Below are positions 1 through 6,565 of a DNA stretch of 40,174 nt, piece by piece. Made by a program: the position numbers and the translations under genes. The number at the start of each line of letters is the position of its first letter. The stretch's first letter is position 1. Source of the DNA: a virus; the IMG/VR virus record IMGVR_UViG_3300006805_000060, positions 1 to 40,174 of that record, one strand, 5' to 3'. The notes under the pieces are model-generated. The model was not told the DNA's origin. It ran no database searches and worked only from the letters and a program-made list of their open reading frames with translations.

Positions 1-261
1 GCAACAAAACCAAAACGGCATCAACTACATGGATTATCTCCTAGTGAATTCAAGACCATATTAAAACGGCGCGGTTATAAGTTTAAACGTGATTTTATTA
101 AGTATGGTGCGGTGGCAAAGTATAAGAACAGATTATATCGTTTCCGTTGGTATTCTGATGGAGAGTTTTTTGTTGATAAGTCCTGTATTATGTCCGAGTT
201 TGACCGCTGGGCAAATTCAGTGGATGAAGTGAAAACATTTTATAACTGGTTGGAGGCATAA
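1..261 (+). CDS. Unknown protein, 3' part (5' end outside window)
   Basis: The frame is open from the first base and ends in TAA, giving 86 residues of a basic protein rich in Lys, Arg and aromatic residues and ending NWLEA. No domain is recognised. Its stop overlaps the next gene's start as TAATG, so it belongs to the same translationally coupled early operon. The start lies upstream of the window. Confidence 0.75.
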   Translation, partial: ATKPKRHQLHGLSPSEFKTILKRRGYKFKRDFIKYGAVAKYKNRLYRFRWYSDGEFFVDKSCIMSEFDRWANSVDEVKTFYNWLEA

Positions 262-437
262 TGAATATAAAATCAAATGAGATGGCATCCTCTATTAGTC
301 ACGCAGAGGACTGCATTATTGACGTAGAAAACTGGTTGGAGAATAATGGTGAGAATCCAGATTCTATCCGTATGGTTAATATACGCCAAGCATTGGACAT
401 ATTATCGGACATATACCACGACTTATTGGAGGCATAA
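261..437 (+). CDS. Small acidic unknown protein (58 aa)
   Basis: An ATG overlaps the stop of the gene before it (TAATG), and its own stop overlaps the next start in the same way. A GGAG-type ribosome site (ttggaggcat) lies just upstream of the start. The product is acidic, probably helical, and ends DLLEA. The same ttggaggcata end appears in the preceding gene, so the ribosome site of each next gene is embedded in its neighbour's last codons. Function unknown. Confidence 0.7.
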   Translation: MNIKSNEMASSISHAEDCIIDVENWLENNGENPDSIRMVNIRQALDILSDIYHDLLEA

Positions 438-841
438 TGAAAGTTGTTATTAATAAATGTTATGGTGGTTTTGGATTGTCACATGATGCGGTTATGTTAT
501 ATGCCAAGAATAAAGGCATAACATTATATTATGAACACAGTTCGTTATACACCAGTTATTTTCTGTGTCCGGTTGAGGAGTATAGGAGAATTGAAGCAGA
601 GGATAATTTAAAACCAGTTGGACCTAATCGATATGAGAAAACAAATGCTATGTGTTTTTCATACCGTGACATTTTACGAAATGATCCAGTATTGGTTGAA
701 GTGGTTGAAGAACTAGGAGATAATGCCAATGGTAAGCACGCCGAATTAAAGGTGGTTAATATTCCAGACAGCATAGGATTTGAAATTGCTGAATATGATG
801 GTATGGAACATATTGCCGAAATACACCGCACATGGGACTGA
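437..841 (+). CDS. Unknown early-region protein (134 aa)
   Basis: A 134-residue soluble protein starting MKVVINKCYGGFGLSHDAV. The start ATG overlaps the previous stop, with ggagg seven bases upstream. The N-terminal pattern (KCYGGFGLS, then YAKNKGI and HSSLY) resembles small phage proteins of unknown function that I have seen in T4-like genomes. I cannot assign a role. It is the last gene of its unit: a hairpin and a new promoter follow directly. Confidence 0.75.
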   Translation: MKVVINKCYGGFGLSHDAVMLYAKNKGITLYYEHSSLYTSYFLCPVEEYRRIEAEDNLKPVGPNRYEKTNAMCFSYRDILRNDPVLVEVVEELGDNANGKHAELKVVNIPDSIGFEIAEYDGMEHIAEIHRTWD

Positions 842-842
842 G

Positions 843-860
843 TGTTGTAAAAATACAACA
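843..860 (+). repeat. Intergenic hairpin TGTTGT...ACAACA, copy 1
   Basis: A perfect 6-bp inverted repeat (843-848 with 855-860) with an A-rich loop, starting two bases after a stop codon. Six more copies of the TGTTG...CAACA design occur in the window, each just before a promoter. There is no clear U-tract, so it may be a weak terminator, an RNA end-protecting structure or a processing site. Confidence 0.6.
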
Positions 861-880
861 AAAATAGTTGCCACTAACCG

Positions 881-908
881 TTGCCAATAGGAACCTGTTC
901 TGTATAAT
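881..908 (+). promoter_or_regulatory. Early-type promoter, copy 1 (TTGCCA-N16-TATAAT)
   Basis: TTGCCA at 881-886, a 16-base spacer and TATAAT at 903-908, followed by the conserved tail GGTCTGTATTGAA. The block from -35 to beyond +1 is the same in the copies at 2064 and 2361. It drives the gene at 940. The close sigma70 match suggests use by unmodified host RNA polymerase. Confidence 0.8.
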
Positions 909-939
909 GGTCTGTATTGAATGAGAACAAGGAGAGACC

Positions 940-1164
940 ATGAAATACAAGGACACCGTAGGTTTTGAAATTAAAGTGCTGGATATCGCGTCCAAGTATT
1001 TGGACGGTGGTGAGCGTGCAGAATTCTATAATGGCACGTTGGTTCTGGAATGTGTAGAATCCAATTCTCGTAAGATATTCTCCCAGTTAATGCGGGCTTT
1101 CGATAATAAAGTTAATGTATTCTCAGCGGTATCGGGAACATATTTAATTGATTTTATTGAATAA
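940..1164 (+). CDS. Unknown small protein (74 aa)
   Basis: The start ATG follows a strong ribosome site (aaggagag) and a repeated promoter. The product (MKYKDTVGFEIKVLDIASKY...) looks like a compact alpha/beta protein with alternating hydrophobic residues. It opens a run of five to six tiny genes with overlapping ends. No family is recognised. Confidence 0.7.
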   Translation: MKYKDTVGFEIKVLDIASKYLDGGERAEFYNGTLVLECVESNSRKIFSQLMRAFDNKVNVFSAVSGTYLIDFIE

Positions 1165-1173
1165 GGCAGTATA

Positions 1174-1323
1174 ATGAACAGTTTAAATCGAAAACGGCAG
1201 ATTGCCACAGCATTATACAATGATATGGTTATAATGCAATTGGAAATGATTGACCAAGCGGTAGAATGGTCTGATTTGCGTGATGCAATTGAACTTATTA
1301 ATTATATTAAAGGCCTAAAATGA
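1174..1323 (+). CDS. Small unknown protein (49 aa)
   Basis: ATG at 1174, nine bases after the previous stop, with a stop TGA that overlaps the next ATG (ATGA). The product begins MNSLNRKRQIATALYND and is predicted helical by eye. It is supported mainly by position and by the coupled overlap. Function unknown. Confidence 0.6.
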   Translation: MNSLNRKRQIATALYNDMVIMQLEMIDQAVEWSDLRDAIELINYIKGLK

Positions 1324-1457
1324 TATTGAATTCAGTGGTTCGTGAGGAAATGGTGCAATCTATTCTGGCTAATGATGTATTCGGTGCCCTTTGCATTGAT
1401 TATATGGATATGATGTCCGATGGTGAAGTTGTTACCCTTTATACTAAGGCAAAATAA
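1320..1457 (+). CDS. Small unknown protein (45 aa)
   Basis: The start is embedded in the preceding stop (ATGA) and the stop in the next start (TAATG). It is a short acidic product with several Met and Val residues (MILNSVVREEMVQ...). No motif is visible. Coupling to both neighbours is the main evidence that it is translated. Confidence 0.6.
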   Translation: MILNSVVREEMVQSILANDVFGALCIDYMDMMSDGEVVTLYTKAK

Positions 1458-1765
1458 TGGAAAATAAAATCAATGAGTATCTGGAATATCTGAAGTCAGA
1501 TTATAAAAAATGGGGTGATAATTCTCACACCAGTTCGTCAATGTATATTGAATATTGCAATGGATTATCGGTCAAATATGGCAACAAATATGCCAAAGTA
1601 AGTAATAAAGGTTCGACCCATTCTTTTGTTGTATTAAAAGATAATGGTAAGTTTAAAAAAGGTGATATATTGAAGGCAGCAAGTTTCTCTGCACCCGCAA
1701 CCAATAAGTCGCGTGGTAATGTATTAACCGATGATTATGTTGTTATTTCATGGGCAGGTGCATAA
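1457..1765 (+). CDS. Unknown protein (102 aa)
   Basis: The start overlaps the previous stop (TAATG). The product has a helical N-terminus with Lys and Tyr (MENKINEYLEYLKSDYKKWG), then a Ser/Thr/Gly-rich beta-type part with the segment FKKGDILKAAS. That segment is typical of small proteins carrying out binding rather than catalysis. No family is recognised. The stop overlaps the following tiny membrane gene. Confidence 0.7.
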   Translation: MENKINEYLEYLKSDYKKWGDNSHTSSSMYIEYCNGLSVKYGNKYAKVSNKGSTHSFVVLKDNGKFKKGDILKAASFSAPATNKSRGNVLTDDYVVISWAGA

Positions 1766-1848
1766 TGGTGGGAACAACAATATGTATTATATCCGTTATA
1801 ATTGCGTTTGTTATTGCAATGATTATTTTATTTGAAAATAGATTATGA
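1765..1848 (+). CDS. Tiny single-pass membrane peptide (27 aa)
   Basis: A 27-residue frame coupled at both ends (TAATG before, ATGA after). Residues 3-22 are almost entirely Ile, Val, Ala and Phe, forming one membrane segment, with a short charged tail (FENRL). Phage membrane peptides of this size exist, but no family can be named. Confidence 0.5.
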   Translation: MVGTTICIISVIIAFVIAMIILFENRL

Positions 1849-2054
1849 AAATTACAGAGCAAGACCGGATTAATGAGGCAATATTAACCTTGTGCAGGTC
1901 GGAAGATAATATCAATGTTGTTATTGAAGTATTAAATTACATTGGTCGTCCTAATCTGGCGCAAGAGTTAACCAATGTTAATAATAGTCTTTACCGTGTT
2001 ATTAATATGCTCGATAAAAAAGAAATTGATGTGTTGCCAGAAAACAACACTTGA
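1845..2054 (+). CDS. Unknown acidic protein (69 aa)
   Basis: The start overlaps the previous stop as ATGA. It is an acidic, helical product (MKITEQDRINEAILTLCRSED...), possibly two amphipathic helices. Its last codons lie inside the hairpin that precedes the next promoter. No function is recognised. Confidence 0.65.
   Translation: MKITEQDRINEAILTLCRSEDNINVVIEVLNYIGRPNLAQELTNVNNSLYRVINMLDKKEIDVLPENNT
2031..2050 (+). repeat. Intergenic hairpin GTGTTG...CAACAC, copy 2
   Basis: A perfect 6-bp inverted repeat (2031-2036 with 2045-2050), loop CCAGAAAA. It overlaps the end of the coding region before it and is followed 13 bases later by a promoter of the repeated type. Confidence 0.6.
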
Positions 2055-2063
2055 AATTGATTG

Positions 2064-2091
2064 TTGCCAATAGGAACCTGTTCTGTATAAT
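2064..2091 (+). promoter_or_regulatory. Early-type promoter, copy 2
   Basis: TTGCCA at 2064-2069, 16 bases, TATAAT at 2086-2091. It is identical to copy 1 from the -35 through the transcribed leader and most of the ribosome site, so leader as well as promoter was duplicated. It drives the gene at 2123. Confidence 0.8.
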
Positions 2092-2122
2092 GGTCTGTAT
2101 TGAATGAGAACAAGGAGACAAT

Positions 2123-2335
2123 ATGAAAATTCGAGTGATTGTGAACGGTATTTCTTTTTATACAACTAAAAAGGCATTGAAGTCTGGAACGGTTGGAGAT
2201 GACACCAACGTTAATTGTGCTGTCAGTATCGCATACAATGATATGGTGGCAGGTGGATACGCTGGAATAGCGACCACGACCCGCCATTATGATTATAAGA
2301 TGAAACAGCACGTTTATCAGGTTCAAATTTCATAG
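2123..2335 (+). CDS. Unknown small protein (70 aa)
   Basis: A single-gene unit between two copies of the promoter cassette, with ribosome site aaggaga ahead of the ATG. The product begins MKIRVIVNGISFYTTKKA, which suggests a small beta-rich fold, and contains a Gly/Ala-rich middle. No family is recognised. Confidence 0.7.
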   Translation: MKIRVIVNGISFYTTKKALKSGTVGDDTNVNCAVSIAYNDMVAGGYAGIATTTRHYDYKMKQHVYQVQIS

Positions 2336-2353
2336 TGTTGTTTTTCTGCAACA
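2336..2353 (+). repeat. Intergenic hairpin TGTTG...CAACA, copy 3
   Basis: A 5-bp inverted repeat (2336-2340 with 2349-2353) with a T-rich loop, starting right after the stop TAG. It precedes the third identical promoter. Confidence 0.55.
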
Positions 2354-2360
2354 AAGATTG

Positions 2361-2388
2361 TTGCCAATAGGAACCTGTTCTGTATAAT
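2361..2388 (+). promoter_or_regulatory. Early-type promoter, copy 3
   Basis: TTGCCA at 2361-2366, 16-base spacer, TATAAT at 2383-2388, same sequence as copies 1 and 2 through TGTATTGAAT. The leader then changes to CGATAAA, a leader shared with the copy at 4639. It drives the genes from 2421. Confidence 0.8.
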
Positions 2389-2420
2389 GGTCTGTATTGA
2401 ATCGATAAAGAAAGCAAATT

Positions 2421-2609
2421 GTGAAACTGACCAATGCTAAGCGCGATAAGTTGCAAGAATTGTATGCTGAACGTGTACTTGATGATATGGATGTAACCTC
2501 TGTATTCCAGTTTGCTTATGAGCAGATTCTGGAAAATATGGATAATCTTCCTCAAGATGAGTTTATCGAAAAAGTAAAGTTGTTTCACCCCGACCTGTTG
2601 GAGGAATAA
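2421..2609 (+). CDS. Unknown small protein, GTG start (62 aa)
   Basis: The first plausible start after the promoter is GTG at 2421, giving a product beginning (M)KLTNAKRDKLQELYAE. It is acidic and helical. The stop overlaps the next ATG (TAATG), and a ggagg element just upstream of that stop serves the following gene. No function is recognised. Confidence 0.65.
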   Translation: MKLTNAKRDKLQELYAERVLDDMDVTSVFQFAYEQILENMDNLPQDEFIEKVKLFHPDLLEE

Positions 2610-2761
2610 TGTATCGTTGCATATGTGATAATGGTGATAAGTCTATTCTATTGGATTGCATTGATGATGCCATTGAATGGGGTTATGAATCAAATATGGA
2701 TTTTATTATCGTGGATGCAAAAGGCGATGAAGTCTGTATTTCAAATGATTATGCAGTATAA
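2609..2761 (+). CDS. Small acidic unknown protein (50 aa)
   Basis: ATG overlapping the previous stop with ttggagg upstream. The product is acidic with four Cys residues (MYRCICDNGD... DCIDD... EVCISN), not spaced as a classical zinc site. Evidence is coupling and the good ribosome site. Function unknown. Confidence 0.6.
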   Translation: MYRCICDNGDKSILLDCIDDAIEWGYESNMDFIIVDAKGDEVCISNDYAV

Positions 2762-2777
2762 CATAAAGGATTAAAAA

Positions 2778-2957
2778 ATGCAAGTACAAATTACAATTAA
2801 TGTTACTGGTAGTAAATCGGATATTGAGGACATTGTTTTCGGTTTGAGTGAGTATGTGGAAGAAAAGCAAAACGAAATTGATTGTTTCCAGAATGAATTG
2901 GATTATATTGATATTGATGTAGTTCGCATCAAAGCTTACAACCCTACCACTTACTAA
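2778..2957 (+). CDS. Small unknown protein (59 aa)
   Basis: ATG preceded by aaagga at a suitable distance. The beginning MQVQITINVTG is a clear beta strand followed by an acidic helix, suggesting a small folded domain. The gene lies in a run of similar small genes transcribed from the promoter at 2361. No family is recognised. Confidence 0.6.
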   Translation: MQVQITINVTGSKSDIEDIVFGLSEYVEEKQNEIDCFQNELDYIDIDVVRIKAYNPTTY

Positions 2958-2970
2958 TAAAGGATATAAT

Positions 2971-3156
2971 ATGCGCGGAGATTTTGCTTGGGCTTACATG
3001 ATTGCTATTCTGCAAGGCAACAAATATGAACCTATTACCGCCCTCCGTATCGCGGATGAGTTGGTTTCAGGCATCGGTACGGTTACTGGTCGTCGGCAAT
3101 ACCTTAAACTGTCCGAACGCCTTAGCAAGACCAATGAGGCAGCAGAATTCGCGTAA
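2971..3156 (+). CDS. Unknown small protein (61 aa)
   Basis: ATG after a aaagga ribosome site. The product begins MRGDFAWAYMIAILQGN and is mostly helical. It is the last gene before a diverged copy of the promoter cassette. Codon use is slightly more GC-rich than its neighbours. Function unknown. Confidence 0.65.
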   Translation: MRGDFAWAYMIAILQGNKYEPITALRIADELVSGIGTVTGRRQYLKLSERLSKTNEAAEFA

Positions 3157-3173
3157 ATAACCAGCGATAGTGC

Positions 3174-3201
3174 TTGCCAACTACACCAGGACCTGTAAAA
3201 T
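3174..3201 (+). promoter_or_regulatory. Diverged early-type promoter (TTGCCA-N16-TAAAAT)
   Basis: TTGCCA at 3174-3179, 16 bases, TAAAAT at 3196-3201, followed by GGTC. It keeps the CCTGTA(T/A)AATGGTC core of the other copies but lacks the upstream hairpin. The core can be read as a GACC...GGTC dyad. It drives the gene at 3257. Confidence 0.65.
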
Positions 3202-3256
3202 GGTCGGTGTAGTGTTTTGATGATGATTATATTATAAATTGATTAGGAGCTATATT

Positions 3257-3760
3257 ATGGAATTCAATACCAATAAACCTGAAGTTACCTCAATGTATCT
3301 GGTTAATCGTGGCAAACAAGGCAACTATTATCGCCACTATAATGCAGAGACCGGCACGTGGTCACTGACTGGTGCATCCTTTCAAGAAGCCGTGGATAAT
3401 ATTGGTGTGCCCTCACCAATTGGTTTCTTCCCATGGGCAGGTCCTCTAACTGGTCCACTATTCAAAGAAAATGTGGAAATTGTTAATGAGACTGAAGTAA
3501 AAGAAAAATCTAAACGTGTCAAGGTTGCTAAAGTTAAAACGGCTAAAGTAAAAGTGGCATTATCCACTGGTACTAAAGTTAAAACACCTAAAACGGCTAA
3601 AACAAAACTTGCTGATGGCACTATTTTCTTCCGTGAAGATCGCCAGAAGTTTGTGGTTATTGTTGATGGCAAGCAACCATGTGCTCGTCCTACTGCTGAT
3701 GGTTGCATTAAATGGCTTGCAAAGGCATTCCCTTCAATTGCACCTATCATTACGGAGTAA
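3257..3760 (+). CDS. Unknown protein with Lys/Val/Thr-rich linker (167 aa)
   Basis: I chose ATG 3257 because aggag sits nine bases upstream; a TTG 18 bases earlier lacks this. Two folded parts, residues 1-75 and about 118-167, are joined by a strongly basic linker made of short repeats of the type KVAKVKTAKVKV and KTPKTAKTK, reminiscent of histone H1-like tails. The N-terminal part holds GNYYRHYNAETGTWS and the C-terminal part FREDRQKFVVIVDGK, which look like small repeat-type beta modules. A nucleic-acid-binding role is inference from the linker alone. Confidence 0.75.
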   Translation: MEFNTNKPEVTSMYLVNRGKQGNYYRHYNAETGTWSLTGASFQEAVDNIGVPSPIGFFPWAGPLTGPLFKENVEIVNETEVKEKSKRVKVAKVKTAKVKVALSTGTKVKTPKTAKTKLADGTIFFREDRQKFVVIVDGKQPCARPTADGCIKWLAKAFPSIAPIITE

Positions 3761-3766
3761 TTAATA

Positions 3767-3952
3767 ATGGATGATAGTAAAGTTCCATTTTTTATGGGTA
3801 TGATTGTTGCGTTTATTATTGTATTATTCGCTTCAATCATTTTTCCAAGTGAACAGATTAAACTGTATAAGGAAGCTATTTTTGAATGTGAAAAGACATT
3901 ACCACGGAATCAGCATTGCGTAGTCGTTGCTGTACCTGTTGATAAAAACTAA
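3767..3952 (+). CDS. Small membrane protein (61 aa)
   Basis: Starts six bases after the previous stop. A membrane segment spans about residues 8-27 (MGMIVAFIIVLFASIIF). The remainder is a soluble tail with two Cys residues and a hydrophobic end (CVVVAVPVDKN). Probably an inner-membrane protein with the tail outside or inside; topology cannot be settled. No family is recognised. Confidence 0.6.
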   Translation: MDDSKVPFFMGMIVAFIIVLFASIIFPSEQIKLYKEAIFECEKTLPRNQHCVVVAVPVDKN

Positions 3953-3965
3953 TAAGGATATTAAT

Positions 3966-4160
3966 ATGCGTAAAAAAGTCAATTTAACTCTGTTGCCTTA
4001 TCTGTTACTGATTACAGTAGTATTCGGTGCCATTATAGGATGGGTATTGAATATCGTTGTTATTTTCCATGCTGATTTTAGTCATATTACTGGTGCATTA
4101 GTATTGCGTATTATTGGTGTATTTGTTGCACCTATTGGTTCTGTTATGGGTTGGTTGTAA
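3966..4160 (+). CDS. Small two-pass membrane protein (64 aa)
   Basis: Start at 3966, preceded by ataagga; frames extending upstream overlap the preceding gene and lack a ribosome site. Basic N-terminus (MRKKVN), then two hydrophobic segments at about residues 9-31 and 40-62. Inner-membrane location is likely. The stop overlaps the next ATG as TAATG. Confidence 0.6.
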   Translation: MRKKVNLTLLPYLLLITVVFGAIIGWVLNIVVIFHADFSHITGALVLRIIGVFVAPIGSVMGWL

Positions 4161-4336
4161 TGCCAATATATGCTTTGATTATATGGACAGTGGTTTCTAC
4201 GGGTTCTTATAATCGATCACATTATGATTGGAGACCTATTGCCTCATTTAAAGGTGAGTCATTATGTAAAGAAGGCGCCCGTAAACTGGGAATTGATATT
4301 AATCGTTATCGATGTATTAGATTGGAAACTCAATGA
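4160..4336 (+). CDS. Small unknown protein with hydrophobic N-terminus (58 aa)
   Basis: ATG overlaps the previous stop. Residues 3-15 are hydrophobic (IYALIIWTVVS), followed by a polar part with GESLCKEGARKLGI. The arrangement resembles small phage membrane-anchored or exported proteins with a short signal-like start. Function unknown. Confidence 0.55.
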   Translation: MPIYALIIWTVVSTGSYNRSHYDWRPIASFKGESLCKEGARKLGIDINRYRCIRLETQ

Positions 4337-4575
4337 AAACAAATGATATTAAAAAAGGTATGCGTATTCAAATGGCAAACGGATGGAAAGGCACCATGAT
4401 GGATAATGCCAAGGGCAATACTCGCATGGCAGAGATTGAAGGGTTTGAAACGGAGATTGGTTCTGTTTATTCTCATGATATTATGTGGGTTGTGGTAGAT
4501 AATAAGGCAGTAAAGGTTGAGCATACTGATAAACAGTTGCAATTGAAAGAACAAATTAATCTTATGTTTCATTAA
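4333..4575 (+). CDS. Unknown small beta-type protein (80 aa)
   Basis: Start overlaps the previous stop by four bases (ATGA). The product, beginning MKTNDIKKGMRIQMANGWKG, has the look of a small SH3-like beta barrel (KKGMRIQM, GTMMDN, TRMAEIEG), a fold common in small phage proteins. The helical tail ends LKEQINLMFH. The fold is inference from the strand pattern. Confidence 0.65.
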   Translation: MKTNDIKKGMRIQMANGWKGTMMDNAKGNTRMAEIEGFETEIGSVYSHDIMWVVVDNKAVKVEHTDKQLQLKEQINLMFH

Positions 4576-4614
4576 AATTTAAGAATAAAAAGATAAGAAA
4601 TAAGAATAAAAGTC

Positions 4615-4632
4615 TGTTGTTTTTTGGCAACA
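4615..4632 (+). repeat. Intergenic hairpin TGTTG...CAACA, copy 4
   Basis: A 5-bp inverted repeat (4615-4619 with 4628-4632) with loop TTTTTTGG or similar, followed seven bases later by a promoter. Same design as the other copies. Confidence 0.55.
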
Positions 4633-4638
4633 CCACGG

Positions 4639-4666
4639 TTGACAATAAGAATCCACACTGTATAAT
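4639..4666 (+). promoter_or_regulatory. Early-type promoter, copy with consensus -35 (TTGACA)
   Basis: TTGACA at 4639-4644, 16-base spacer, TATAAT at 4661-4666, then GGTCTGTATTGAATCGATAAA. It is the only copy of the series with a consensus -35 and drives the ATPase gene at 4701. Confidence 0.8.
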
Positions 4667-4700
4667 GGTCTGTATTGAATCGATAAACAAGGAGAAATAT

Positions 4701-5540
4701 ATGCCCCGTGGCGTACCTAAAGCAGGTTTCCGTAAGACCAAAAACCAATTGAGTGGTCCTGTTACTCTTATTAAGAACAAAGAACCAGTACCTGTGGTTG
4801 AGTCCCGATTCTCTATTAATGAGCGATTCGGGTTCGTGTCTGATATGGTGCAGATGCTCGCAAAAGGCGACCAAGCGTCTGTGGTCGTTACAGGACCTGG
4901 TGGTCTAGGTAAGTCCCACACCGTCACCAAGGCACTGGTCGCCTCTGGTTTGACCGATGTTTCATTGGTCGAGGATATGGAAGTAGGTGATGCAGTTAAT
5001 ACTAAGAAAACCTTCCGTTCCATTAAGGGTTATTCTACTCCAAAAGGTCTGTACAGGACTTTATATGAAAACCGCAATTCAGTTATCGTGTTTGATGATT
5101 GCGATTCAGTATTAAAGGATGCAGTATCTCTTAATCTGTTAAAAGGTGCTCTTGATTCCTATTCACGCCGTATTATCTCATGGCGTGCTGATTTTAAAGA
5201 TGATGAATTGCCGCAGTCATTTGAATTTAAAGGTCGAGTTGTTTTTATCTCGAATATGTCATCCAATCAATTGGATCAAGCAATTCTGACCCGTTCAATG
5301 GCTGTTGACCTGTCAATGACCACTAAACAGAAAATTGAGCGTATGTGGTTTCTGTTAGACCAAAAAGAATTTATGCCTGAGTTTACAGAAGCACAGAAGG
5401 TAGATGCTATGGTGTTGATTGAGAACCTGCAAGATGAAGTTAAAGAATTGTCCTTGCGTACATTAATTCAGGTAACAAAGATCCGCAAGAGTGCAGGTAA
5501 AAACTGGAAGAATCTTGCTGAGTACACCATTGTTGGTTAA
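4701..5540 (+). CDS. AAA-type P-loop ATPase (279 aa)
   Basis: Start chosen at 4701, which has aaggaga upstream and lies after the promoter; a longer frame would begin inside the hairpin/promoter. Walker A is GPGGLGKS at about residues 65-72 and Walker B VIVFDDCD at about 128-135. A sensor-1-like VVFISNMSSN segment and a C-terminal helical lid follow. The short Lys/Arg-rich N-terminus (MPRGVPKAGFRKTK) could bind nucleic acid. The arrangement fits a small DNA-handling AAA+ protein of the kind common in large phages. The substrate is unknown. It is the only sizeable gene of its transcription unit besides the phosphatase that follows. Confidence 0.88.
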   Translation: MPRGVPKAGFRKTKNQLSGPVTLIKNKEPVPVVESRFSINERFGFVSDMVQMLAKGDQASVVVTGPGGLGKSHTVTKALVASGLTDVSLVEDMEVGDAVNTKKTFRSIKGYSTPKGLYRTLYENRNSVIVFDDCDSVLKDAVSLNLLKGALDSYSRRIISWRADFKDDELPQSFEFKGRVVFISNMSSNQLDQAILTRSMAVDLSMTTKQKIERMWFLLDQKEFMPEFTEAQKVDAMVLIENLQDEVKELSLRTLIQVTKIRKSAGKNWKNLAEYTIVG

Positions 5541-5579
5541 TCAGGTAAACAGTTTTTTAAAATAGTCAGGTAAAATATT

Positions 5580-6065
5580 ATGACAAGATGGATTGAAAAT
5601 GTAAGCAGAGATGATGTGCGCCATGGTTGGCATACAGAGATGGGTATAAATTCCATGTTAATCCAGATTGGTGACCCTGCAAACATTTTCCCTAAACCAG
5701 AAAAACATTTTAAAGAGGTTCACCAATTCGAATTTCTGGATGCGGAAGATGGTGACAATTTTGATGATGATGCCAAAATCTCCGATGAGCAAGCACAACA
5801 ATTGGTTAGATTGCTGCAGCGAGCTCGAGATAATTCAATGAATGTTTTGGTGCATTGCCATGCAGGCATTTGCCGGTCTGGTGCTGTGGTTGAAGTTGGT
5901 ACAATCCTTGGGTTTACACCCACGGAAAGATTTCGCTTGCCTAATCTACGAGTAAAGCATAAAATGATGAAGGCATTGGGATTGACCTATGATGCCAATG
6001 AAAAATCAGAGGCAGTCAATGGAACAACCACTGCTTCTGGTTTAATATTACCTAATTGGAAATGA
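5580..6065 (+). CDS. Cysteine-based protein phosphatase, dual-specificity-like (161 aa)
   Basis: The signature H-C-x2-G-x2-R-S appears as HCHAGICRS at residues 92-100: Cys93 would form the phosphocysteine and Arg99 bind phosphate. An acidic stretch at 54-65 (DAEDGDNFDDDAK) can supply the general acid. Length and layout fit the small dual-specificity/tyrosine phosphatase family, which removes phosphate from Tyr/Ser/Thr or from RNA or lipid substrates. The gene begins 39 bases after the ATPase, with CAGG as a weak ribosome site. A 9-bp direct repeat (TCAGGTAAA at 5541 and 5566) lies in the gap. The target in the infected cell is unknown. Confidence 0.85.
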   Translation: MTRWIENVSRDDVRHGWHTEMGINSMLIQIGDPANIFPKPEKHFKEVHQFEFLDAEDGDNFDDDAKISDEQAQQLVRLLQRARDNSMNVLVHCHAGICRSGAVVEVGTILGFTPTERFRLPNLRVKHKMMKALGLTYDANEKSEAVNGTTTASGLILPNWK

Positions 6066-6066
6066 T

Positions 6067-6195
6067 ATGTTATTTTATCTTATTGGTCTAATACAAGGCC
6101 TCACGATTGGTTACCTGTGGTTTGCACCAGAAGATGAATTTAAACGTGGCTTCATTGATGGACTCACCATGAAATTTATATGGGGTAAAAAATGA
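6067..6195 (+). CDS. Tiny membrane-anchored protein (42 aa)
   Basis: ATG one base after the phosphatase stop; its own stop overlaps the next ATG (ATGA). Residues 2-18 are hydrophobic (LFYLIGLIQGLTIGYLWF), then a polar tail ending WGKK. It is probably an inner-membrane peptide. Support comes from coupling on both sides. Confidence 0.5.
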   Translation: MLFYLIGLIQGLTIGYLWFAPEDEFKRGFIDGLTMKFIWGKK

Positions 6196-6374
6196 CGAAT
6201 AAATTTGCATTGAATAAAATGTTGATGGCAATGTTAGGGTCACAGGACTTTGTTGATCGTTGGTGGCAAAGTCAAAATGTGGCCTTTGATATGAAAACTC
6301 CGGATGATGTGTACCTGTCTGGTTTAGAAGGACGCCGCAAAATTACTAGTTACATCATTTCGTTCTTGGATTAA
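6192..6374 (+). CDS. Small unknown protein (60 aa)
   Basis: Start overlaps the previous stop, with ggggtaaa as a modest ribosome site. The product begins MTNKFALNKMLMAMLGS and contains DRWWQSQNVAF. It resembles short phage proteins of the MazG/ligand-accessory type only in size; no family can be named. Confidence 0.55.
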   Translation: MTNKFALNKMLMAMLGSQDFVDRWWQSQNVAFDMKTPDDVYLSGLEGRRKITSYIISFLD

Positions 6375-6376
6375 GA

Positions 6377-6565
6377 ATGGCCACAGAACCAAAAAAGAAA
6401 AGAGTTAAAAAAATAGAAGAACCAGAAATGAAGTTCTTTACTTGCGCTGGTTGCAACCAAAAAAAGTTTGATTGGAACGAACAATGCACGGGTGTAATAT
6501 CAACAAAATGCCTATGGTGTACCAAATATCCAAAACCAAAAAAACGGGTAATAAAAGATGAATGA
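6377..6565 (+). CDS. Small zinc-ribbon protein (62 aa)
   Basis: Two Cys pairs, CAGC at about residues 23-26 and CLWC at 45-48, with another Cys at 37, flanked by strongly basic ends (EPKKKRVKKIEE and KPKKRVIKDE). This fits a zinc-ribbon or zinc-knuckle protein that binds nucleic acid or RNA polymerase. Phage zinc ribbons often act in transcription control, but that is inference. It overlaps the next gene by eight bases. Confidence 0.65.
   Translation: MATEPKKKRVKKIEEPEMKFFTCAGCNQKKFDWNEQCTGVISTKCLWCTKYPKPKKRVIKDE

Noticed and set aside
556-861. Minus-strand open frames opposite the early genes and opposite rIIA, gp32 and others
   Set aside because: They lie fully opposite well-supported genes, lack ribosome sites and show no recognisable domains.
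5541-5574. TCAGGTAAA direct repeat as a regulatory site or promoter
   Set aside because: Nine bases in a 39-base gap is little evidence, and no good -35 and -10 pair is present.
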